64,000 nt of DNA from Prevotella sp. (GTDB taxonomy: Bacteria; Bacteroidota; Bacteroidia; Bacteroidales; Bacteroidaceae): NCBI GenBank assembly GCA_017651265.1, contig JAGCDO010000066.1, forward strand, positions 78,556 to 142,555, given 5' to 3'. Position 1 is the first letter of the stretch. Each line of letters starts with the position of its first letter. The position numbers and the translations under genes were made by a program. Positions 15,234-25,800 of the stretch are shown one piece after another. The notes below the pieces were generated by a model. The model saw only the letters and a list, made by a program, of their open reading frames with translations, was not told the origin of the DNA and did no database searches.

Positions 15234-17405
15234 ATGTCGTACAAGACAATAAAAACAAATGATATGAAAAAGAATTATGTAAGATGGTCAGTCATGATGA
15301 CTGCAGGATTGATGGCCATGACAGTTCATGCGCAATCGAATGACAGTATCTCAACAGATACTACACGGTGGTACAACCAGATGCAACAGTTGGATGAAGT
15401 GGTCGTAAAAAGTTCTTTGCCAAAGATTAGGACCAATGCTAACGGCATGAAGGTCATTATATCCGGAAGTGAGTTAGAGAAGGTCGGATCGTCAAAGGAT
15501 CTGCTCAAGCGACTGCCTACCGTAAAGAGTGCCGACGACGGTGTGGAAATATTCGGACGAGGTGCAGCTGAGGTCTATGTAAACGGTCGTAAGCTCTATG
15601 ACAACAAAGAACTGGATCAGATACCATCCGACCAGATCTTGAATGTTGAGATTATCACGAATCCCGGTTCCCGTTATGCTGCATCCACCAAGGCGGTGGT
15701 ACGTATCAAGACCAAGCGCCCGCAAGGGGAGGGCTGGGGCTTTCGAGATGAGTTGAAGGGATTCAGTAATAATGGTCCGGGCATATCGAACCAAGCAGAC
15801 ATCAACTATCGTCAGGGAGGTCTTGATGTATCAGCCATGCTGACGGGTTCTGCACAGAATATCGAGATGGGTGCATATGAAACCATCGAGTTCTATAACA
15901 ACAACCAGCGTACCGAACAAGTCATTGATAAGACGAATCAGAAATACAAGACCCGTGATTTCGGTACACGTCTGCAGGTGAATTACCAGATTAACGACAA
16001 CCAGTCTGTTGGTGCCCGGTACAGTTTCAACCGCGCACCCTACATGAAATTCAATATCAACCTGCCATCCGATTTCTACCTTAACGGAGAGCTGTTCCAG
16101 CGCTCAATGAGTCATATTGACAAGCCGTTGCTTTCATATGCCCACTTTGCCAATATGTATTATAGTGGTAAGATCAAGCAATGGCAGATTGATGCAAATC
16201 TTGATGGTGTTTGGAATGATACCAAGACATGGAACACCACCGACGAGATGCTCACCATGGTTGGACAGTCACCCTTCTTGCAGCAAGTCAATACCTTCAC
16301 CCATTCAGATAGTCGTTTGTATGCCGGTAAGCTTACCTTTGAGCATCCGTTATGGGGTGGAAGCATCTGTTTCGGAACGGAGTATGATGCCACCCGTCGT
16401 AACGAGCAGAACACCAATCCTGTTACTTCCGATGGTGAGTCAAAAGTAGATGAGAACATCTTCGCACTCTTTACACAGTACAGTCGTGTACTGTTCAAAC
16501 GACTCAGCGCTCAGGTCGGTCTGCGCTACGAGAGTGTGAACAGCGACTTCTACGAGTGGGGACAGCATAAGATGTCGCGCGACTACAACGACTTTTTCCC
16601 CTCTGTGGGTCTTTCCATGCCAGTAGGAAAGGTGTATCTGAGTGCCAATTATGGAATGGACATTGCCCGTCCTGCATTTGGTAATCTGACGAGCGACATT
16701 ATCTATATCAACTCCTATAGCTATCAGGGCGGAAATCCCTATTTGAAACCGACGTATACCAATAACCTCACACTGAGCGCAGCATGGAAATGGCTCTATG
16801 CCACGATGAATGTCAGTAGGGTGAAAGATGATATACAGATCCGTAATATCAGCTACTCAGACGATCAACCGATGGTCACGTTGTTGCATCCCGATAACCT
16901 GCCGTCATTCAATCGTTATACATTGCAGGCCTTCGCTTCGCCAACCCTTTTCAAGATCTGGCATCCTACATGGGGAACTGTGGTGTCAGGACAGGATTAC
17001 GAGACACAGATTGCTGATGGTAGCATCATCAAGATGAATCACCCGCTGGCGCAGTTCTTGTGGAATAACCTTGTTGACCTGCCTCACGGCTGGCGTGTTG
17101 GCTGTGATCTGATGACCATGACAACGGGCGACTATTCTACCTACCATCTGCATCGTCCATGTGTCACCGTCGACCTCTCGGTATACAAGTCATTCTTCAA
17201 AGATAAGTTGGAGTGCCGTATGAAGGCAACCGATCTTACAGCTGTTCGTGCACAACCCATTACCGTTTACAGCTATCGAAATCTTTACACAAAGAACGAT
17301 AACCATCCTTATTACGAGCTTTCATTGGTTTATAAGTTCAATGTGACAAAAGATAAATATAAGGGTAAGGGTGCTGGTGACAAGCAGAAGGATCGTATCC
17401 AGTAA
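15234..17405 (+). CDS. TonB-dependent outer-membrane receptor (plug plus beta-barrel)
   Basis: 723 residues; an in-frame ATG at 15264 (M-K-K-N-Y-V-R-W-S-V) gives a more compact signal peptide ending H-A-Q. Unlike the receptor at 5804 there is no N-terminal beta-sandwich: the mature protein goes straight into a plug (L-D-E-V-V-V-K ... V-Y-V-N-G-R-K-L-Y-D ... I-E-I-I-T-N-P-G-S-R-Y, about 45-150) and then an outer-membrane barrel of the OMP_b-brl_3 kind. The C-terminal 20 residues are lysine-rich and lie beyond the last aromatic strand (Y-E-L-S-L-V-Y-K-F-N-V). An ECF-type promoter motif precedes it, so it is probably a target of the neighbouring sigma factors. Substrate unknown. Confidence 0.85.
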   Translation: MSYKTIKTNDMKKNYVRWSVMMTAGLMAMTVHAQSNDSISTDTTRWYNQMQQLDEVVVKSSLPKIRTNANGMKVIISGSELEKVGSSKDLLKRLPTVKSADDGVEIFGRGAAEVYVNGRKLYDNKELDQIPSDQILNVEIITNPGSRYAASTKAVVRIKTKRPQGEGWGFRDELKGFSNNGPGISNQADINYRQGGLDVSAMLTGSAQNIEMGAYETIEFYNNNQRTEQVIDKTNQKYKTRDFGTRLQVNYQINDNQSVGARYSFNRAPYMKFNINLPSDFYLNGELFQRSMSHIDKPLLSYAHFANMYYSGKIKQWQIDANLDGVWNDTKTWNTTDEMLTMVGQSPFLQQVNTFTHSDSRLYAGKLTFEHPLWGGSICFGTEYDATRRNEQNTNPVTSDGESKVDENIFALFTQYSRVLFKRLSAQVGLRYESVNSDFYEWGQHKMSRDYNDFFPSVGLSMPVGKVYLSANYGMDIARPAFGNLTSDIIYINSYSYQGGNPYLKPTYTNNLTLSAAWKWLYATMNVSRVKDDIQIRNISYSDDQPMVTLLHPDNLPSFNRYTLQAFASPTLFKIWHPTWGTVVSGQDYETQIADGSIIKMNHPLAQFLWNNLVDLPHGWRVGCDLMTMTTGDYSTYHLHRPCVTVDLSVYKSFFKDKLECRMKATDLTAVRAQPITVYSYRNLYTKNDNHPYYELSLVYKFNVTKDKYKGKGAGDKQKDRIQ

Positions 17406-17458
17406 TGATTCCATATAGAAAACGTTCAAACACAGAGTAAAGAAAATTAAGATTTCAT

Positions 17459-17489
17459 TTTGCATTTTGCTCGTTTATCCGTAACTTTG
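17459..17489 (+). promoter_or_regulatory. Bacteroidota-type promoter of uxaC
   Basis: TTTG (17459-17462), 19 bp, TAACTTTG (17482-17489), start near 17492. The segment TTTTGCTCGTTTATCCGTA around it recurs almost exactly upstream of metY (27145-27412), so this promoter belongs to a dispersed repeat. Confidence 0.75.
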
Positions 17490-17523
17490 TGGCCGTTTAA
17501 CAAATACTTAAATTCTATAGAAG

Positions 17524-18924
17524 ATGAAACAGTTTATGGATGAGGACTTCCTGCTTGAAACCCAAACGGCGCAGGATCTCTATCACAACCATGCGGCCAA
17601 GATGCCCATCATTGATTACCATTGTCATCTGAACCCGGAAATGGTGGCTAACGACCATCAGTTCAAGAGTATCACCGAACTGTGGTTAGGCGGTGACCAT
17701 TATAAATGGCGCGCCATGCGAACCAACGGAGTGGATGAGCGTTATATCACAGGGAAGGACACCTCCGACTGGGAGAAGTTCGAGAAATGGGCGGAGACCG
17801 TTCCTTATACGTTCCGGAATCCTTTGTATCACTGGACACATCTGGAACTGAAGACTGCCTTTGGCATTACCAAACTGTTGAGTCCGAAAACAGCCCGCGA
17901 AATCTTCGATGAGTGTAATGAGAAGCTCCAGCAACCAGGCTTCACAGCCAGAGGATTGATGCGCCTTTACCATGTGGACACGGTGTGTACCACCGATGAT
18001 CCCATCGACGATCTGCGTTATCATAAGCAGACCCGCGAAAGTGGCTTCGAGGTGAAGATGCTTCCGGCCTGGCGACCGGATAGGGCGATGAACATCGAGA
18101 AGTCTGACTATGCCAGCTACATCGAGAAGCTGGGTGAGGTGGCAGGAGTCAATATCACCCATTTCAACGACATGGTTGATGCTTTGCAGAAACGGCATGA
18201 CTACTTCCACGAGAATGGTAGTCGACTGAGCGACCACGGTCTGGAGGAGTTCTATGACGATCCTTATACCGACAGTCAGATAGAGACCATCTTCGAGAAG
18301 GCCATGCGCGGTCAGGTGTTGTCGGCACTCGAAATCCGTCAGTACAAGCATTGCTTCCTCCGACTCTGCGGTGAGATGGATCATGCATCAGGCTGGGCAC
18401 AGCAGTATCATTATGGTGCCATCCGCGACAACAACACTTCCATGTTCAATCGCATCGGTGCCGACACAGGCTTCGATTCCATCGGGGAATTCAACACAGC
18501 AAAGGCGATGAGTCATTTCCTCGATGAACTGAACAAAGAGGGGAAACTCACGAAGACCATTCTCTATACCCTGAACCCCTGTGCCAATGAGATGATAGCC
18601 ACGATGCTGGGTAACTTCCAGGATGGTTCCTGTCCCGGAAAGATCCAGTTCGGCAGCGGATGGTGGTTCAACGACCAGCTGGATGGAATGACACGACAGA
18701 TGAATGCACTATCTGTATTAGGACTGCTCAGTAGGTTCGTGGGAATGCTCACCGACAGTCGTTCGTTCGTAAGCTATCCCCGTCATGAATACTTCCGTCG
18801 TTTGCTCTGTAACCTCTTGGGCAACGATGTCGAGAAAGGGTTGTTGCCCGACGACAAGGAGAGTCTGTACCGCATGGTGGAAGACATCAGTTATAACAAC
18901 GCCAAGAACTATTTTGGCTTTTAA
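17524..18924 (+). CDS. uxaC: Glucuronate (uronate) isomerase
   Basis: 466 residues, normal for the family. It converts D-glucuronate to D-fructuronate and D-galacturonate to D-tagaturonate in the cytoplasm. The N-terminal metal-binding segment I-D-Y-H-C-H-L-N-P-E (residues about 31-40), the T-D-D-P-I-D-D motif in the first third and the late T-D-S-R-S-F-V-S-Y-P-R-H-E-Y-F-R-R segment identify the amidohydrolase-superfamily member UxaC. It stands alone with its own promoter and a terminator, without the other hexuronate genes next to it. This fits an organism that degrades pectin or glucuronoxylan. Confidence 0.95.
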   Translation: MKQFMDEDFLLETQTAQDLYHNHAAKMPIIDYHCHLNPEMVANDHQFKSITELWLGGDHYKWRAMRTNGVDERYITGKDTSDWEKFEKWAETVPYTFRNPLYHWTHLELKTAFGITKLLSPKTAREIFDECNEKLQQPGFTARGLMRLYHVDTVCTTDDPIDDLRYHKQTRESGFEVKMLPAWRPDRAMNIEKSDYASYIEKLGEVAGVNITHFNDMVDALQKRHDYFHENGSRLSDHGLEEFYDDPYTDSQIETIFEKAMRGQVLSALEIRQYKHCFLRLCGEMDHASGWAQQYHYGAIRDNNTSMFNRIGADTGFDSIGEFNTAKAMSHFLDELNKEGKLTKTILYTLNPCANEMIATMLGNFQDGSCPGKIQFGSGWWFNDQLDGMTRQMNALSVLGLLSRFVGMLTDSRSFVSYPRHEYFRRLLCNLLGNDVEKGLLPDDKESLYRMVEDISYNNAKNYFGF

Positions 18925-18932
18925 CAGGAAGG

Positions 18933-18960
18933 TCCCGATGAGTCGAATCATCGGGATTTT
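18933..18960 (+). terminator. Intrinsic terminator after uxaC
   Basis: TCCCGATGA (18933-18941) pairs with TCATCGGGA (18948-18956) around a 6-base loop and is followed by TTTT. It lies 9 bases after the uxaC stop. Confidence 0.8.
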
Positions 18961-18981
18961 CTATATAATATCTGCAAAATA

Positions 18982-19013
18982 TTTGCAGGTTTCGGAAAAT
19001 AAGCGTATTTTTG
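18982..19013 (+). promoter_or_regulatory. Bacteroidota-type promoter of the export lipoprotein gene
   Basis: TTTG (18982-18985), 20 bp, TATTTTTG (19006-19013). The start near 19016 gives a leader of about 20-30 bases. Confidence 0.75.
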
Positions 19014-19037
19014 CAACAGATTTTTTAACTAAATGAA

Positions 19038-19823
19038 ATGAAATACATGAAAAAGTTTTTCCTCCCGATGGTTGCACTAACCGTCACATTGCTTCTGGCA
19101 AGTTGTGGAAGCACTAAAGACATCGTTTATTTCCAGGGTGTTGATGAACTAGACTTGACCCCATCAAAAGGACTTTATGACGCTCGTATCTTCCCGAAAG
19201 ATATGTTGATGATTAATGTGAGTACGACCGACCCCGAGGCTTCGAAGCCTTTCAACATTAATTACCAGCATAACATGACGAATAACGTGAACACGCAGAT
19301 GTACGGCTATCTTGTAGATAACGACGGTAACATCAACTTCCCGATGATCGGTATGCTGCATGTGGAGGGTCTGACCACCCGTGAATGTGAATCGTTAATC
19401 CTCGACAAGATCAAGCAATACATGGCCAGGACCGAAACGCCGATTGTCACCGTAAGATTGTCCAGCTATCATATCACGCTGATTGGTGAAACGGGTTCAC
19501 GCATCGTTCCGGTAAGCACGGAGAAGATGAACATCATCGAGGCACTTGCCAGCGGAGGTGACCTGACCATGACGGGACGTCGCGACAATATCCTCCTGAT
19601 CCGTGAAGACAATACCGGACAGAAGAGCATCCATCGACTGGACATCAGTAATGCGAACATCCTTAACTCTCCCTACTATTATCTGCAACAGAACGACATC
19701 CTCTATATCGAGCCGAACAAGACCAAGATCAACCGCCAGGCTATCAGCAATGCCTCGATATGGGTTTCAGCCTTGGGAATGGTTTCCTCAATAGCAGCAG
19801 TCGTCATTTCATTAGTTAAGTAA
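19038..19823 (+). CDS. Polysaccharide export lipoprotein, Wza-like
   Basis: 261 residues; ATGs at 19033, 19038 and 19047 crowd the start, of which 19038 and 19047 are in frame. A lipoprotein signal ends at L-L-L-A-S-C-G. A poly_export domain follows (about 40-130: Y-D-A-R-I-F-P-K-D-M-L-M-I-N-V ... G-N-I-N-F-P-M-I-G-M), then an SLBB-like domain (about 145-215: I-T-L-I-G-E ... I-L-L-I-R-E-D) and a hydrophobic C-terminal helix (about 240-260) that would form the outer-membrane pore. Such proteins export capsule or exopolysaccharide. No tyrosine autokinase (Wzc) gene is adjacent, so its pathway lies elsewhere. It is followed after 49 bases by glmS. Confidence 0.88.
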   Translation: MKYMKKFFLPMVALTVTLLLASCGSTKDIVYFQGVDELDLTPSKGLYDARIFPKDMLMINVSTTDPEASKPFNINYQHNMTNNVNTQMYGYLVDNDGNINFPMIGMLHVEGLTTRECESLILDKIKQYMARTETPIVTVRLSSYHITLIGETGSRIVPVSTEKMNIIEALASGGDLTMTGRRDNILLIREDNTGQKSIHRLDISNANILNSPYYYLQQNDILYIEPNKTKINRQAISNASIWVSALGMVSSIAAVVISLVK

Positions 19824-19872
19824 CAAGCACAGAAGAATCACAAACACAAATAAACACAAACATCAAAACAAT

Positions 19873-21717
19873 ATGTGCGGAATAGTAGGATACATAGGGA
19901 AGCGTGAGGCTTATCCCATTTTGATTAAAGGATTGAAGAGGTTGGAATACAGAGGCTACGACAGTGCGGGTGTCGCCATGATCAACGCACAAGGCGCCTT
20001 GAATGTATATAAGACCAAAGGAAAGGTCAGCAACCTCGAAGAGTTTTGTAATGATAAAGATTATACCGGAACAATCGGTATAGCACATACGAGATGGGCA
20101 ACGCACGGAGAACCTTCCTCCGTGAATGCCCATCCTCATTTTTCTGAGTCGAAGAACCTGGCCATCATCCATAATGGTATCATTGAGAACTATGCCGACC
20201 TGAAGCGGAAGTTGAAGGAGAAGGGGGTGACGTTCAGAAGTGATACCGATACGGAGGTGCTGGTGCAGTTCGTGGAATATGTGCAGGTGAAGAAGAACCT
20301 CGATCTGCTCACCGCTGTCCAGCTGGTACTGCATGAGGTGATCGGTGCCTATGCCATTGCCATTCTCGACAAGCGTAATCCCGATACCATCATCGCGGCC
20401 CGAAAGCAGAGTCCGCTGGTGGTAGGTATCGGCGAAGATGAGTTCTTCATCGGTTCAGACGCCAGTCCTATTATCGAATACACCGACCGTATGGTATATC
20501 TCGAGGACGGGAACATCGCCGTAATCAAGCGCGGTCAGGAACTGCAGGTGGTCAACATCTACAACACCAAGCTTTCCCCGGAGATCAAGACCGTTGATAT
20601 CAATCTGGGTCAGATCGAGAAGGGTGGCTATCCGCATTTCATGCTCAAGGAGATTTTCGAGCAGCCGGAGTGTCTCACCAACTGTATGCGTGGACGAATC
20701 AATGTGGAAGCTACTCACGTAACACTCAGTGCTGTCATCGATCATCAGGAAGAGCTGTTGAATGCCAAGCGCATCATCATCGTGGCTTGCGGTACTTCCT
20801 GGCACGCCGGTCTCATCGGTAAGCAGATCATCGAGAACCTCTGTCGTATCCCCGTCGAGGTGGAGTATGCATCGGAGTTCCGTTACAGGAATCCGGTGGT
20901 GGGCGAGGGCGATGTGGTGATTGCCATATCTCAGAGTGGTGAGACCGCCGATACCTTGGCTGCCGTTGAGCTGGCCAAGAAGAACGGTGCTTTCATCTAT
21001 GGAATCTGTAACGCCATCGGCTCCAGCATTCCACGCGCCACCCATACAGGTTCGTATATACACGTAGGACCCGAAATCGGTGTGGCTTCCACAAAAGCCT
21101 TTACTGGACAGGTAACGGTGCTCACCATGCTTGCCCTGGCTTTGGGTAAGGAGATGGGAACGGTTGATGATGAAACATATCAGACCATCGTCAGGGAGCT
21201 CAACGACATCCCGAAGAAGATGCAGGAGGTGTTGAAGCTGAACGACAGGATTGCCGATTTGAGCAGGATGTTCACCTATGCTCATAACTTCCTGTACCTG
21301 GGACGAGGATTCAGTTATCCTGTAGCTATGGAAGGTGCGCTGAAGCTGAAGGAGATCAGTTATATCCATGCTGAGGGTTATCCAGCAGCCGAGATGAAAC
21401 ACGGTCCTATTGCCCTCATCGATTCCGACATGCCTGTTGTGGTGATTGCCACGCATAACGCCATGTACGAGAAGGTGCTGAGCAATATCCAGGAGATCAA
21501 GGCACGACAGGGAAAGGTCATCGCTTTGGTAAGCGGTGGCGACGATACCGTGAGCAGGATAGCCGACGAGGTATTGGAGATTCCCGATACGCTCGATTGT
21601 CTGGAGCCACTGATTGCCACCATACCTCTGCAGCTGCTGGCTTATCATATCGCCGTTTGTAAAGGAAAGAACGTTGACCAGCCCAGAAACCTGGCTAAAT
21701 CGGTTACGGTAGAGTAG
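19873..21717 (+). CDS. glmS: Glutamine--fructose-6-phosphate aminotransferase (isomerizing)
   Basis: 614 residues. The N-terminal nucleophile Cys2 (M-C-G-I-V-G-Y-I-G) starts the class II glutaminase domain (to about 230), followed by two SIS isomerase domains (about 285-420 and 455-600) with the end motif P-R-N-L-A-K-S-V-T-V-E. It makes glucosamine-6-phosphate, the entry to peptidoglycan, lipid A and capsule sugars. It follows the Wza-like gene and precedes carA by 39 bases; both GlmS and the carbamoyl-phosphate synthase that follows use glutamine amide nitrogen. No glmS ribozyme is expected in this phylum and none is seen. Confidence 0.96.
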   Translation: MCGIVGYIGKREAYPILIKGLKRLEYRGYDSAGVAMINAQGALNVYKTKGKVSNLEEFCNDKDYTGTIGIAHTRWATHGEPSSVNAHPHFSESKNLAIIHNGIIENYADLKRKLKEKGVTFRSDTDTEVLVQFVEYVQVKKNLDLLTAVQLVLHEVIGAYAIAILDKRNPDTIIAARKQSPLVVGIGEDEFFIGSDASPIIEYTDRMVYLEDGNIAVIKRGQELQVVNIYNTKLSPEIKTVDINLGQIEKGGYPHFMLKEIFEQPECLTNCMRGRINVEATHVTLSAVIDHQEELLNAKRIIIVACGTSWHAGLIGKQIIENLCRIPVEVEYASEFRYRNPVVGEGDVVIAISQSGETADTLAAVELAKKNGAFIYGICNAIGSSIPRATHTGSYIHVGPEIGVASTKAFTGQVTVLTMLALALGKEMGTVDDETYQTIVRELNDIPKKMQEVLKLNDRIADLSRMFTYAHNFLYLGRGFSYPVAMEGALKLKEISYIHAEGYPAAEMKHGPIALIDSDMPVVVIATHNAMYEKVLSNIQEIKARQGKVIALVSGGDDTVSRIADEVLEIPDTLDCLEPLIATIPLQLLAYHIAVCKGKNVDQPRNLAKSVTVE

Positions 21718-21756
21718 AGAATAATCAAGATGAAAAGGTAAAAAGATATAGGATAC

Positions 21757-22836
21757 ATGAAAAGAGTAACATTATTACTGGAAGATGGAACGACATTTCA
21801 CGGCTCCAGTTTCGGCTATGAACAGCCGGTAGCCGGTGAAGTGGTGTTCAACACGGCCATGATGGGCTATCCGGAGAGTCTTACCGACCCCTCGTATGCG
21901 GGTCAGCTGATGGCATTGACATACCCCTTGGTGGGCAACTACGGTGTGCCGCCGTTCACCATGGAACCCAATGGTATTGCCACCTTTATGGAGAGCGACC
22001 GCATCTATGCTTCGGCCATCATTGTTTCCGACTACAGTGGCGAGTATTGTCATTGGAATGCTTGCGAGAGTCTGGCCGACTGGCTGAAGCGTGAGAAGGT
22101 GCCTGGTATTACGGGTATTGATACGCGTGAGCTTACCAAGGTGTTGCGCGAGCATGGCGTGATGATGGGGAAGATCCTTTTCGACGATGATCCCGATAAT
22201 ATTCCTCATGCCGACTATGCCGGCGTGAACTTCGTGGATCAGGTGAGCTGCAAGGAGGTGATACGCTACAATGAGGGCGCCGGCAAGAAGGTGGTGCTTG
22301 TTGACTGTGGTGTGAAACACAATATTATCCGATGCTTGATTAACCGCAACGTGGAGGTGATCCGCGTGCCGTGGAACTATGATTATACGGCATTGGATTT
22401 CGACGGACTCTTCCTGTCGAACGGTCCTGGCGATCCTGATATGTGCGAGGAGGCTGTGGCCATCCTGCGCCGCCAGATGTCAGCCAGTCGCAAGCCCATC
22501 TGCGGTATCTGCATGGGAAACCAGCTGTTGGCCAAGGCCAGCGGTGCCAGTATCTACAAGCTCAAGTATGGACATCGTTCGCATAACCAGCCGGTACGAC
22601 AGGTGGGTACGCAGCGTTGCTTCGTCACCAGTCAGAACCATGGCTATGCTGTGGATGCAAACACACTGGGGTCCGACTGGAGTGAGCTGTTCGTGAATAT
22701 GAACGACGGCAGTAACGAGGGCATCCGTCATCAGACGAACCCCTGGTTCTCTTCACAGTTCCATCCAGAGGCCTGCTCGGGTCCTGTGGATACAGAGTTT
22801 ATCTTTGACAAGTTCGTGGATTATTTGAATAGATAG
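21757..22836 (+). CDS. carA: Carbamoyl-phosphate synthase small subunit
   Basis: 359 residues. The N-terminal CPSase domain (L-E-D-G-T-T-F-H-G-S-S-F-G) is followed by a class I glutamine amidotransferase domain with the catalytic triad Cys252 (G-I-C-M-G-N-Q), His336 and Glu338 (Q-F-H-P-E-A). It hydrolyses glutamine and channels ammonia to CarB for pyrimidine and arginine synthesis. carB begins one base after its stop codon, so the subunits are translationally linked. Confidence 0.96.
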   Translation: MKRVTLLLEDGTTFHGSSFGYEQPVAGEVVFNTAMMGYPESLTDPSYAGQLMALTYPLVGNYGVPPFTMEPNGIATFMESDRIYASAIIVSDYSGEYCHWNACESLADWLKREKVPGITGIDTRELTKVLREHGVMMGKILFDDDPDNIPHADYAGVNFVDQVSCKEVIRYNEGAGKKVVLVDCGVKHNIIRCLINRNVEVIRVPWNYDYTALDFDGLFLSNGPGDPDMCEEAVAILRRQMSASRKPICGICMGNQLLAKASGASIYKLKYGHRSHNQPVRQVGTQRCFVTSQNHGYAVDANTLGSDWSELFVNMNDGSNEGIRHQTNPWFSSQFHPEACSGPVDTEFIFDKFVDYLNR

Positions 22837-22837
22837 G

Positions 22838-25800
22838 ATGAAAGACAACAGTATCAAGAAAGTGTTGCTCCTGGGTTCTGGAGCATTGAAGATAGGTGAA
22901 GCCGGTGAATTCGACTATTCTGGCTCACAAGCCCTGAAAGCCTTGCGCGAAGAGGGTATCGAAACCGTACTTATCAATCCGAATATTGCAACGGTGCAGA
23001 CATCCGAGGGTGTTGCCGATCAGATCTATTTCCTCCCGGTACAGCCGTATTTCGTGGAGCGGGTAATCCAGAAGGAACGTCCCGATGGTATCCTCCTGGC
23101 ATTCGGCGGTCAGACTGCCCTGAACTGCGGCGTGGCGCTCGACCAGAGTGGGGTACTGAAGAAATATGGTGTGCGGGTACTGGGAACACCGGTCAAGGCC
23201 ATCATGGATACCGAAGACCGTGAGCTGTTCGTGGAGCGTCTGAATGAGATTGACGTGAAGACCATCAAGAGTACTGCTTGCGAGAATGTTGAACAGGCTC
23301 GTAAGGCGGCTGCCGAACTGGGCTATCCGGTGATTATCCGCGCTGCTTATGCGCTGGGCGGACTGGGTAGCGGCTTCTGCGACAATGAGGAAGAGCTGAA
23401 CAAACTGGCCGAGAAGGCTTTCTCGTTCTCCCCGCAGGTACTGGTGGAGAAGAGTCTGAAGGGCTGGAAGGAGATTGAATATGAGGTGGTGCGCGACCGG
23501 TTCGATAACTGTATCACGGTGTGTAACATGGAGAACTTCGACCCGCTGGGCATCCATACGGGCGAGTCGATCGTCATCGCTCCTTCACAGACGCTCACCA
23601 ATAAGGAGTATCATAAGCTGCGTGCCTTGGCCATCAAGATTGTCCGTCATATCGGTATCGTAGGCGAGTGTAACGTACAGTATGCTTTCGATCCGGCCAG
23701 TGAGGACTATCGTGTCATCGAGGTGAATGCGCGCTTGTCCCGTTCTTCGGCCTTGGCTTCCAAGGCAACGGGTTATCCCTTGGCCTTCGTGGCAGCTAAG
23801 TTAGGCATGGGCTACGGCTTGTTCGAACTGAATAACTCGGTTACCAAGACTACCTCTGCATTCTTTGAGCCGGCTCTCGACTACGTGGTATGTAAGATTC
23901 CGCGTTGGGATCTCTCCAAGTTCCACGGTGTGGATAAGGAGTTGGGCAGTAGCATGAAGTCGGTAGGAGAGGTAATGGCCATCGGTCGTACCTTCGAAGA
24001 AGCCATCCAGAAGGGTCTGCGTATGATCGGACAGGGCATGCATGGCTTCGTGGCTAACAAAGAGCTGAACATCAAGGATATCGACAGTGCGCTGCGGGAG
24101 CCTACCGATAAGCGTATCTTCATCATCTCCAAGGCGATGCATAGGGGATACACCATTGATCAGATTCACGAACTGACAAAGATCGACAAGTGGTTCTTGC
24201 AGAAACTCCAGCATATTGTTGACATCGATCAGGAATTGCATGGAAAGACTGGCGATAAGCTCACTCCGGAACTCTTGCTGAAGGCGAAAATATACGGTTT
24301 CACCGATTTCCAGATTGCACGTGCTAGTGGTTTGGAAGACGAGGTGAAGAACATGCACAAGGCGTCTATGATGATCCGTCAGCGCAGAAAACAACTCGGC
24401 ATTGAACCGGTGGTGAAGCAGATTGATACGCTGGCCGCAGAGTATCCGGCACATACCAACTACCTATATCTTACTTACCAAGGTCTCTCACTACAGGGAG
24501 ATTCCGATGAAACCGCACATATTGGTGCGCATCCGCACGATATTGCCTACGAACAGGATCACCAGAGTGTCATCGTGCTTGGATCGGGTGCCTACCGCAT
24601 CGGTTCGTCGGTGGAGTTCGACTGGTGTGGCGTGCAGGCATTGAACACGATCCGTCAGCAGGGTTACCGCTCGGTGATGATCAACTATAATCCTGAGACG
24701 GTGTCAACCGACTATGATATGTGCGACCGGTTATATTTCGATGAACTCACGTTCGAGCGTGTCATGGATATCATCGAACTGGAAACGCCGCATGGTGTGA
24801 TTGTGAGCACGGGTGGACAGATTCCGAACAACCTGGCTATGTGGCTCGATGAGCAGAAAGTACCTATCTTGGGTACGTCGGCCAACGATATCGACCACGC
24901 AGAAGACCGTGCCAAGTTCTCGTCGATGCTGTCGAGAAACGGCATCAACCAGCCGGCATGGCGGGCACTGACCAGCATGGAGGATATCAATGAGTTCATC
25001 AACGAGGTGGGCTTCCCCGTATTGGTGCGCCCGTCGTATGTGCTCTCGGGTGCTGCCATGAACGTGTGCTCCAACAGCGAGGAGCTGGAGCGGTTCCTGA
25101 AACTGGCTGCGAATGTCAGTGAGGATCATCCCGTAGTGGTAAGCCGCTTCATTGAGAATGCGAAGGAGATCGAGATGGATGCGGTGGCTCGTGATGGCGA
25201 GATCATTGTCTATGCCATCTCTGAGCATATCGAGTTTGCGGGTGTTCACTCGGGCGATGCTACTATCCAGTTCCCGCCGCAGAAACTATATGTCGAGACG
25301 GTACGCCGAATCAAGCGCATCACCCGTCAGATTGCCAAGGAACTGCACATCAGTGGACCGTTCAATATCCAGTTCATGGCGCGTGATAACGACATCATGG
25401 TCATCGAGTGTAACCTGCGTGCAAGTAGGTCATTCCCGTTTGTAAGTAAGGTTCTAAAGATCAATATGATAGACATTGCCACTCGAGTAATGCTTGGACT
25501 CCCCGTTGAGAAGCCGAACAAGAATCTTTTCGACCTCGACTATGTGGGAATCAAAGCGAGTCAGTTCTCGTTCAACCGACTCCAGAAGGCGGATCCTGTA
25601 CTGGGTGTGGATATGTCATCAACCGGTGAGGTAGGGTGCTTGGGCGACAATACCAGTACGGCCTTGCTTAAGAGTATGCTGGCAGTGGGTCATCGCATCC
25701 CCAAGAAGAACATCCTGCTTTCTACAGGTGGGGCTAAACAGAAAGCAGAAATGCTCGATGCAGCACGTCTTTTGGTAGACCATGGCTACAGTCTGTATGC

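Noticed and set aside
19824-19872. glmS ribozyme or other leader element before glmS
   Set aside because: Only 49 A/C-rich bases without stable structure; the glmS ribozyme is a feature of Firmicutes.
20455-21648. Long minus-strand open frame over glmS
   Set aside because: Antisense shadow of a highly conserved gene; no start signals and no recognisable protein features.
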